Shown here: piece by piece, positions 58,371 to 64,000 of the stretch
Numbering within the stretch: position 1 is the first letter of the stretch
Layout of the letters: each line of letters starts with the position of its first letter
DNA from: Nonomuraea glycinis
Lineage (GTDB): Bacteria; Actinomycetota; Actinomycetes; Streptosporangiales; Streptosporangiaceae
Reading direction: 5' to 3'
Assembly: GCF_014646515.1 (NCBI RefSeq)
Contig: NZ_BMNK01000023.1
Coordinates: 1-64,000 of the forward strand
DNA: 64,000 nucleotides
Notes under the pieces: model-generated
The model's input: only the letters and a program-made list of their open reading frames with translations
The model's database searches: none
What the model was told of the DNA's origin: nothing
Position numbers and translations under genes: made by a program

Positions 58371-58512
58371 CCCGCGATCGGCCAGGTCGAGCAACTCGCC
58401 GAGATGTTCTCGAACAGCCGAATCCCCCGTGCGACGGGTGGAGCGACACCCACTGAGCCGGCGCACAGGCATGCCATCAACCAGCACGTCACCGTTACGG
58501 TTGATGGCATGC
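58371..58512. repeat. Dispersed repeat copy 2 with terminal hairpin
   Basis: 58371-58427 and 58450-58487 match 49407-49463 and 49851-49888. The unit ends in a 14-bp perfect inverted repeat, 58469-58482 (GCATGCCATCAACC) with 58499-58512 (GGTTGATGGCATGC), loop 16 nt. No intact gene lies in 58288-58557. Confidence 0.75.
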
Positions 58513-58557
58513 GAGAGGACTGACTGACCAGCGATGAGGCGGCAGTTCTGCTGGGGA

Positions 58558-59239
58558 TCACGGTGAAAGACTTGCCAGCAGCTCGGACACGTGGACGGTC
58601 GCACCGTGGTCAGAGCCGTAGAGCCGGGCGAGGTCGTCCCGCAAGTCCGTGAGCGTCGCGCGAGCCTTGTCCACGGCGCCGACGCTGACTTCCAGCTCGC
58701 CTATCTGGCGACGCAGCTCCAGGAGCCGCGCGTCGTCCTCGGGGAATCGGCTCGTCTCATCGGCCAGTAGCTCGCGCATTGCCGGAACTCACGCGCGGCC
58801 CGCCGATGCTCCTGGCCCTCGAACAGGATGTCCGCGAGCTGCCCGCGCAGCCCGATCACCTCCGGGTCAGCGACACCGAGGTTGTGGCCGGCCGGAACGG
58901 CGACCCCGGCGAGTACGTCCGCCGCGTCGCCACAGCGTGACTCCCTGACCAGAGACATCGCCTGCCGGCGCGCACGCCCGATGTCACTGCGGCTGAAGTC
59001 ATGAGCCGCTCGTGCACCTCGGCCGCCGTCGCCGGGCGGTCTTCCGGCTGCTTTTCCAGCATGGCCAGGATCAGCTCGTCCAACCCCCTCGGCACGTCCG
59101 GCCGGAACTGTCCGACCGCTGCGGGAGGGGTGTTGATGTGCTGCTCCATCACGCTGTATTCGGACGGCCCAGTGAACAGATGCCGCCCGGTGAGGAGCTC
59201 GTGCAGCAGGGCGCCCAGCGAGTCTGGTCGGGGGTACAC
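58558..59239 (-). pseudogene. Ser/Thr protein kinase-TPR gene, truncated and frameshifted
   Basis: Starting near 59230 the minus strand encodes a kinase C-lobe (SLGALLHELLTGRHLFTGPS, ELILAMLEKQPEDRPATAAE, the subdomain IX-XI pattern of actinobacterial PknB-type kinases). The frame then shifts to a TPR-like part (GLRGQLADILFEGQEHRRAA) and again to LLELRRQIGELEVSVGAVDK, ending at 58558. The catalytic N-lobe, HRD and DFG motifs are missing. At least two frameshifts and the truncation make it non-functional. Confidence 0.75.
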
Positions 59240-59333
59240 CGAAAAGTTTTGATCAACTAGCCTCGAAGAAGCGGGCCCCGGCTGATCTCAGCAACCGGGT
59301 CCCTTACCTCCACGGTACGGGGAAATGCAGATC

Positions 59334-59423
59334 ATGAGCGTCAAGAACACGGAAGATCGTGTCAAGGACCAGCAGAGTCAGATGCTGGGGATCCTGATCG
59401 AGATTCAGCGCCCGGGACGCTAG
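59334..59423 (+). CDS. Very small ORF, doubtful
   Basis: The 29-aa frame (MSVKNTEDRVKDQQSQMLGI...) follows a stretch with weak GGGGAA 7-12 nt upstream. Its composition is less GC-biased than its surroundings. It could be a leader or leftover of a decayed gene. No family is recognised. Confidence 0.15.
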   Translation: MSVKNTEDRVKDQQSQMLGILIEIQRPGR

Positions 59424-59495
59424 GGCACCGCGCCGACCCCTCCCTACAGGGGCCTTCTCGTCCCCAGATATGGAACGCTCCCAGAAGGAAGAACT

Positions 59496-59810
59496 ATGCA
59501 CCCCCCGAACTACTACCCTCCGCCTGTCCCTCCCCGCCGAAACACCCCCGCTTGGATACCCGCCCTGATCGGAGGGTTGGTTGGGCTTGTCATCGTCGCC
59601 GTCGTGGCTGCGGTGGTGCTGGTCCCTGGAGACGTCTGGAAGCCAGTGGCCGAGGGCCCCTCTGCCGTCATGAGCGAGGCCGCCGAACCGGCGTTCGAGC
59701 GTCAGGAGGACGGTGGAAGGTTCGACAGCCCGAAGCATCTCGTGCAGACGCTCGAATCCCTCGGAATTCACTGCATCAATGCTCACTACTTCAGGCCCAA
59801 CAACTGCTGA
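59496..59810 (+). CDS. Small Pro-rich single-pass membrane protein, probably C-terminally truncated
   Basis: The 104-aa protein has a Pro/Tyr-rich cytosolic start (MHPPNYYPPPVPPRR), one helix (WIPALIGGLVGLVIVAVVAA) and a short outer domain with SPKHLVQTLESLGIHC. Related actinomycete proteins carry this 'S..dvv..L...G..C' motif as the beginning of a longer extracellular domain. Here the frame ends about 15 residues later, so a truncation is likely. GAAGGAAG precedes the ATG. Confidence 0.6.
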   Translation: MHPPNYYPPPVPPRRNTPAWIPALIGGLVGLVIVAVVAAVVLVPGDVWKPVAEGPSAVMSEAAEPAFERQEDGGRFDSPKHLVQTLESLGIHCINAHYFRPNNC

Positions 59811-60004
59811 AGTGCCATGGCACAGAGATGCCCCGGCTTCGGTCGGGGTTTTTGTCGACGGCGTGTCCGCGGATCCGGAGAGCGCTGACTGTCGTGCCAG
59901 CGATTCCGGTCACCTCATCACCGCCCGGGCGGCCCGACAGGAGATGCGGGAGCAGGCTCAACCATTCGGCGGCGACTCGCGCTTCCGGATCGGGTCGCGG
60001 CAAG

Positions 60005-61438
60005 CTACTCCTCGCCGCCAAGTCCCTCGGCCCAGGCGGCAGCGATGGGATCGTGTCGACCGACTCGCCGGAAGGCGTTCACGAACGCCGAAACGGGCAG
60101 CTGCTCGGCCAGCTCGGCGGGCAGGCGCACAAAAAACCCGAGCCTTGCCCTGGTGGTGACCTCGGACAGCTCGCGTTCCATCAAGGGGCGGACGATGGTC
60201 TGCAGGATCTCGGGCGATGCGATGATCTTGCCGAACTGTCCTTGACCGCATTCGACCAGGGTTGCCGTCGACGCACCGTCCCACCATCCGGGTGCCAGCA
60301 GGCTTCCCCGCCAACGCTCGTGTACGGCCACCATAAGCGCCACCCGGCCGCCCGTCACCGAGAAGGGGAGCGCCTGCGCCAGGAGCGCGAGCCGCTCGGG
60401 CGAGACCACGTCATCGCCGAGAGCGGGCAGGGCACGGCTCAGGGCATGCGCGACGAGGTCCAGGATTTCAAGGTCCGCCCTCTGCGGTGAGTCGGCCAGG
60501 AACAGAGCCAGCCGCACGAAGGGCCCGGCCACCTCGGCCGGCGGCGTGGGGAGCGCCGCGACTCGGCGCAACAGCCATCCGGCCGCCGTCCGGAGCTCCG
60601 CGGGCGCCTCGGCAGGGAGCTCCGCGACCGCGGCGGCCAGCACCCCATGGTGGATCTCCGCCGCCAGTGGTGCGGTCCAACTCTTCTTCGGCACGGCGAG
60701 CAGCAGCGTGGCGAAGATCCGCTGATCGCCCTCGTCCAGCTCGCTGTGGAACCGCTCAAGCGCCGCGTTGTCCAGCCTCCCGAGAGCAACACCAGTACGG
60801 AGGGGCTCGGCGAGGAAGTCGGGAATCGCACGCGCCTGCTTGACACCGAGAAGCGAGGTCAAGGTGGTCGAGAACGACTCGACCGGTGCCTCCGCAGGTG
60901 TGGTCTCTTCCGGCTCGGAGGCCGCTTCTGGTGTGTTCGCCTCTGGAGCCTCAGCGTCTTCTGGTGCATCGACTCTGGGCCAGGACGCGGGCGGAGTGTC
61001 ATACGGCTTCCCCCGGTGGAGGTATGCCCTGACCGCCTTGTCTCTCCCCTTGACCTTCACGTTGTCATGCTTGGCGAGCTTGGTCTGGATCGTCCGCCAC
61101 GCTCTGTCGATTGACCCCTTGTCGATCCCCAATTCCACCAGCTTGGACTTGATGTCCATCGCCTTCAGTCCATCGGCGTGTTCGCTGAGCAGTTGGAGCA
61201 CCAGATGGACAGGGTCATCGGCGAACCTGCTGCGGATCTGGTCGGGGTCCATCAGGGCGATGAAGCGAAGCGTTCCCTCGGTGACGAGCAGATTGCGATG
61301 ATCCAGCCGAAGGCTCTCCTCGGTCCCATCGTCGTTCCACCGCACGGTGAAGATGCCTCTGTCCCGGGAGAGCACCTCTCCCACACGGACGGACTCGCCG
61401 TCCTCTAGCTTCCGCACCATGACTTGAGTTCGATCCAC
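60005..61438 (-). CDS. Uncharacterised 477-aa protein with a winged-helix-like N-terminal domain
   Basis: The protein starts with a small beta-rich module (ESVRVGEVLSRDRGIFTVRW, about 15-45). A helix-turn-helix-like domain follows (HLVLQLLSEHADGLKAMDIK, KGSIDRAWRTIQTKLAKHDN, about 75-125), then an acidic Ala/Pro/Glu linker (about 140-185). A mostly helical 290-residue domain, repeat-like and without recognised catalytic motifs, ends the protein. I do not recognise a family by name; similar layouts occur in actinomycete proteins next to Hsp70-like or nuclease genes, but none is adjacent. GTG at 61438 is chosen; TACAGT lies just upstream, so it may be leaderless. Confidence 0.65.
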   Translation of the reverse strand: MDRTQVMVRKLEDGESVRVGEVLSRDRGIFTVRWNDDGTEESLRLDHRNLLVTEGTLRFIALMDPDQIRSRFADDPVHLVLQLLSEHADGLKAMDIKSKLVELGIDKGSIDRAWRTIQTKLAKHDNVKVKGRDKAVRAYLHRGKPYDTPPASWPRVDAPEDAEAPEANTPEAASEPEETTPAEAPVESFSTTLTSLLGVKQARAIPDFLAEPLRTGVALGRLDNAALERFHSELDEGDQRIFATLLLAVPKKSWTAPLAAEIHHGVLAAAVAELPAEAPAELRTAAGWLLRRVAALPTPPAEVAGPFVRLALFLADSPQRADLEILDLVAHALSRALPALGDDVVSPERLALLAQALPFSVTGGRVALMVAVHERWRGSLLAPGWWDGASTATLVECGQGQFGKIIASPEILQTIVRPLMERELSEVTTRARLGFFVRLPAELAEQLPVSAFVNAFRRVGRHDPIAAAWAEGLGGEE

Positions 61439-61488
61439 AAGTCCCAACTGTAGGGGGGTTGTTCCTGTCTCTGGATCGCCCGTTGTGG

Positions 61489-62055
61489 TCAGGGTGCGAA
61501 GTCGGGCAAGGCCAGCAGGTAGGTCATGACCACGGCGGCGTGGACGCCGTCGGCTCCGGCGACGTATGAGTGCGGGATGTCGGCCCGGTAGCTGATGAAG
61601 TCCCCTGCGGTCATTTCCTGGAGGTTGTCCGTCGGACCGGTCTTCAGGTTTCCCGTGATGACCGTGATGTGCTCGGTGGTGCCGGTGGCGTGCGGTTGCC
61701 TGTCGAGGCGTTGCCCCGGGCCGAGCCGCAGCCGCCAGAACTCGGTCATGCCGCTGCCGCCGACGCGGGTGAGCAGGTGCTGGCTGGGCGTCGGATCCGA
61801 GACGGGCGGGCTGCGGTCGAGCCGCACAGGAGGCGTGGTCAGCTCCGCGAGGAGGTCGACGAGCGGGAGGCGCAGCGCGGCCGCGAGCGCGCCGATCGTG
61901 TCCAGGGTGGGGTTGCCGTGACCCGCTTCGAGTTTGGACAGGGTCGCTCGCGCCACACCGGATGCGCGGGCAAGCTCGGCCGCGTTCATCGCTCGTTCCT
62001 CGCGGAGCTGACGCAACCGCTTACCCAGAGCCGCTTGCAAGGTGGAGCCATCCAT
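61489..62055 (-). CDS. XRE-family regulator with C-terminal cupin
   Basis: The 188-aa protein has a helix-turn-helix (LGKRLRQLREERAMNAAELA, ASGVARATLSKLEAGHGNPT) and a cupin (RQPHATGTTEHITVITGNLK, DFISYRADIPHSYVAG) with His/Glu positions for a metal or ligand. Such regulators control amino-acid and amine catabolism genes. It is divergent from the nitrilase/dehydratase operon across a 52-bp region with nested palindromes, its likely operator. TATAGT ends 6 nt before the ATG, so it seems leaderless. Confidence 0.9.
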   Translation of the reverse strand: MDGSTLQAALGKRLRQLREERAMNAAELARASGVARATLSKLEAGHGNPTLDTIGALAAALRLPLVDLLAELTTPPVRLDRSPPVSDPTPSQHLLTRVGGSGMTEFWRLRLGPGQRLDRQPHATGTTEHITVITGNLKTGPTDNLQEMTAGDFISYRADIPHSYVAGADGVHAAVVMTYLLALPDFAP

Positions 62056-62096
62056 GTGTCTACTATACCGAACGAAGAGTTCGACAAAATAGACAC
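62056..62096. promoter_or_regulatory. Nested palindromic operator between XRE regulator and nitrilase operon
   Basis: The outer inverted repeat GTGTCTA (62056-62062) / TAGACAC (62090-62096) encloses an inner one, CGAAC (62069-62073) / GTTCG (62079-62083), centred on the same point. The whole intergenic region is thus symmetric and overlaps the -10 regions on both sides, suited to repression of both directions by the XRE protein. Confidence 0.7.
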
Positions 62097-62107
62097 CTGG
62101 AGGGTTG

Positions 62108-63097
62108 ATGGAAACTCTCGGAGCCAAGGGGCCCACGGTCCGGGCGGCAGTCGCCCAGGCCACACCCGTCATCTTCGATCCGGCGGCCACGCTGGGCGTG
62201 GTGGCCGACTGGTCGGCACGCGCCGCCGAAGCCGGCGCCGAGCTGCTCGTGTTCCCGGAAGCGTTCATCGGCGGCTACCCCAAGGGCAGCACCTTCGGCG
62301 CCTTCGTCGGTGACCGCACCGCGGCAGGCCGTGACGAGTTCCGCCGCTACCTGCAGGCAGCCATCACCGTGCCGGGAGATGAATGCGAGCGATTGGGTCA
62401 GCTGGCTCGGCAGTTCGGCTTGCACCTGGTCATCGGGGTCGTCGAGCGCGACGGCGGAACCCTCTACTGCACCGTGCTGTTCTTCGCGCCGACCGGTGAA
62501 TTGCTGGGCAAGCGCCGAAAGCTGATGCCTACCGGCGCCGAGCGCATGATCTGGGGATTCGGTGACGGCTCGACCATGAACGTCTACCCGACACCGATCG
62601 GGCGACTGGGTGCGGTGATCTGCTGGGAGAACCTGATGCCGGCAGCGCGGCTCGCCATGTATGCCAAGGGCGTGGAGCTGTACTGCGCTCCGACCGCTGA
62701 CGGACGTGACAGCCACCACGCGACGATGCGGCACATCGCCCAGGAGGGCCGCTGCTTCGTCTTGGCCGCGAACCAGGTGACCCGCGTGCGGGACTTCCCC
62801 GCGGACCACTTCGACACCTATCCGATCACCGCACCGGAGCAGGTCGTGTCTCGTGGCGGGAGCAGCATCATCGGGCCGCTCGGGCAGGTTCTCGCCGGGC
62901 CGACGTACGACGAGGAAGCGCTGTTGGTCGCGGACCTGGACCTGGACGAGATCGCCAGGGCCAAGTACGACTTCGACGTGGTAGGGCACTACGCCCGCCC
63001 CGACATCTTCCGCCTCATCGTGGATGAAAGCCCGAGATCGGCCGTCACAACGACCGTCTGCGACCCGCAGCCCGCCCCGGCAGGGGGTGTCGCGTGA
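62108..63097 (+). CDS. Nitrilase-type carbon-nitrogen hydrolase
   Basis: The 329-aa protein has the nitrilase triad Glu 51 (FPEAFIGGYPKG), Lys 138 (KRRKLMPT) and Cys 172 (ICWENLMPAARLAMY). The YPKG and CWEN contexts are those of true nitrilases (aliphatic/aromatic or cyanide-hydratase-like) rather than amidases. It converts a nitrile to the acid and ammonia. GGAGG precedes the ATG by 6 nt. Its stop overlaps the dehydratase start by GTGA, so the two are coupled. Confidence 0.92.
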   Translation: METLGAKGPTVRAAVAQATPVIFDPAATLGVVADWSARAAEAGAELLVFPEAFIGGYPKGSTFGAFVGDRTAAGRDEFRRYLQAAITVPGDECERLGQLARQFGLHLVIGVVERDGGTLYCTVLFFAPTGELLGKRRKLMPTGAERMIWGFGDGSTMNVYPTPIGRLGAVICWENLMPAARLAMYAKGVELYCAPTADGRDSHHATMRHIAQEGRCFVLAANQVTRVRDFPADHFDTYPITAPEQVVSRGGSSIIGPLGQVLAGPTYDEEALLVADLDLDEIARAKYDFDVVGHYARPDIFRLIVDESPRSAVTTTVCDPQPAPAGGVA

Positions 63098-64000
63098 TCC
63101 CCACGGACGAAGACCTGGCCCAGGCCCACGCCCGACTGCGCACCCGCGTCCGGCACACCCCGGTCCTGCACATCGACGGCCGGGATGTGGGATCCCACGG
63201 CACGCTGACGTTGAAGCTGGAGCAGCTGCAGCACACCGGCTCGTTCAAAGCCCGAGGCGCGCTGAACGCCGTGCTGACCATGCCCACCGCGGCAGCCTCC
63301 GTCACCGCCGCCTCGGGCGGAAATCACGGAGCGGCAGTCGCCTGGGCAGCCCGCCAAGCCGGCGTCCATGCCACGATCTTCGTTCCCTCCTTCTCCCCAC
63401 AGGTCAAACAGGACGCCATCCGTCGGTACGGCGCGGACCTGCACCTCGTCGACGGCTTTTACGCCGACGCTCTGGAGGCCAGCCGGCGATACGCCGCCGA
63501 CCGGGAAGCGATCCACGTCGACGCCTATGACCAGGCCGCCACCGTCGCGGGGCAGTCGACCATCGGCGTCGAGTTGGCCGAGCAGATCCCTCCCGGCGAG
63601 GTCGTCATCGTCAGCTGCGGCGGAGGAGGCCTTTTCGCCGGTGTCTGCCTCGCCCTACGCGGCCGCAACACCGTCATCGCGGCGGAACCCGAAACCGCCC
63701 CCTCCCTCGCTTCGGCGATCGCCGCCGGCCGGCCGGTCGACATCGATGTCGACCGCACCGGGGTCGCCGTCGACAGCCTCGGTGCCCGTCGAGCCGGCGC
63801 CATCGCCACCGCCGTCGCGTTGGACCAGCGCTCCGCGGTCCTCCTCGCTCCTGACCGGGCGATCCGCCAGGCGCAGCAGCAACTGTGGGACAACCTCCGC
63901 ATCGCCGTCGAACCCGGCGGCGCCACCGCCCTCGCCGCCGCCCTTCACCACGCCCGCGACTTGGCCGGCCACCGCATCACCGTGCTCATCAGCGGCGCCA
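63094..64000 (+). CDS. PLP-dependent threonine/serine dehydratase-like enzyme (3' end outside the window)
   Basis: At least 302 residues are visible, with no stop before the window ends. The Schiff-base Lys is Lys 52 (HTGSFKARGA), the substrate loop is SGGNHG (74-79) and the phosphate-binding glycine loop CGGGGL (175-180). These are typical of threonine dehydratase/serine racemase. No C-terminal ACT domain can be judged. The GTG at 63094 overlaps the nitrilase stop. Deamination of an amino acid together with nitrile hydrolysis suggests a small nitrogen-scavenging pathway, which is inference. Confidence 0.88.
   Translation, partial: MIPTDEDLAQAHARLRTRVRHTPVLHIDGRDVGSHGTLTLKLEQLQHTGSFKARGALNAVLTMPTAAASVTAASGGNHGAAVAWAARQAGVHATIFVPSFSPQVKQDAIRRYGADLHLVDGFYADALEASRRYAADREAIHVDAYDQAATVAGQSTIGVELAEQIPPGEVVIVSCGGGGLFAGVCLALRGRNTVIAAEPETAPSLASAIAAGRPVDIDVDRTGVAVDSLGARRAGAIATAVALDQRSAVLLAPDRAIRQAQQQLWDNLRIAVEPGGATALAAALHHARDLAGHRITVLISGA

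Overview
The window is high-GC DNA from a filamentous actinomycete. The evidence is a mycothiol synthase gene (mycothiol is made only by Actinobacteria), an actinobacterial-type dCTP deaminase, many GTG starts, apparently leaderless genes, an ECF41-type sigma factor and the remnant of an actinomycete integrative element beside a tRNA-Gly gene. Gene content would suit the Streptosporangiaceae (for example Nonomuraea or a relative), but that placement is inference. No CRISPR array, rRNA operon or complete biosynthetic cluster was seen.

0-7 kb: a methyltransferase; a Rep/integrase scar beside tRNA-Gly(CCC); dcd; a DUF47-PiT phosphate transport pair; mshD; and a secreted 5'-nucleotidase. 7-16 kb: an epimerase, an MFS pump, a lone TnpB, an NCS1 permease, a beheaded sensor-kinase gene and an alkylsulfatase. 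16-22 kb: HAD, GNAT, PRPP synthetase, SDR, nucleotidyltransferase, DinB/MPI-like, a PD-(D/E)XK-like protein and an NmrA-type oxidoreductase. 22-28 kb: a five-gene peptide-type ABC importer whose cistrons overlap by ATGA at every junction. 28-41 kb: ABC-F, small membrane proteins, an amino-acid permease, lipB, an AraC/HAD pair facing an NmrA-type gene, uppP, an ArsR/MFS pair and hrpB.

41-46 kb is an island with a DUF4333 lipoprotein, an IS5-type transposase fragment, an AraC regulator and an SPFH / ribbon-helix-helix / GPP34 operon. The SPFH gene carries an in-frame amber codon. A 16-bp perfect palindrome lies upstream of the operon, and an extra 3' fragment of the GPP34 gene lies 2.2 kb away. 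An amidase and a paired full-length/short aldehyde dehydrogenase follow.

49-59 kb is the most rearranged part. An AbiEi/AbiEii-like toxin-antitoxin or phage-defence pair, with a possible third small gene, is bracketed by a 22-bp imperfect inverted repeat. Next to it is a 1.3-kb graveyard of gene 3' ends (P450, SDR, MmyB-like regulator, metallophosphatase). Then comes an ECF41 sigma factor with a carboxymuconolactone decarboxylase-like gene, an NAD-binding gene and a P450. That module lies between two ~164-bp direct copies of the metallophosphatase 3' end. A second dispersed repeat pair (49.4/58.4 kb) brackets the whole region, and in one copy it is split around a GntR gene.

59-64 kb: a decayed Ser/Thr kinase-TPR gene, a small membrane protein, an unrecognised 477-aa protein with a predicted helical N-terminal domain, and an XRE-cupin regulator divergent from a nitrilase / threonine dehydratase-like operon that runs off the end of the window. 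The shared intergenic region of that pair holds a nested palindrome.
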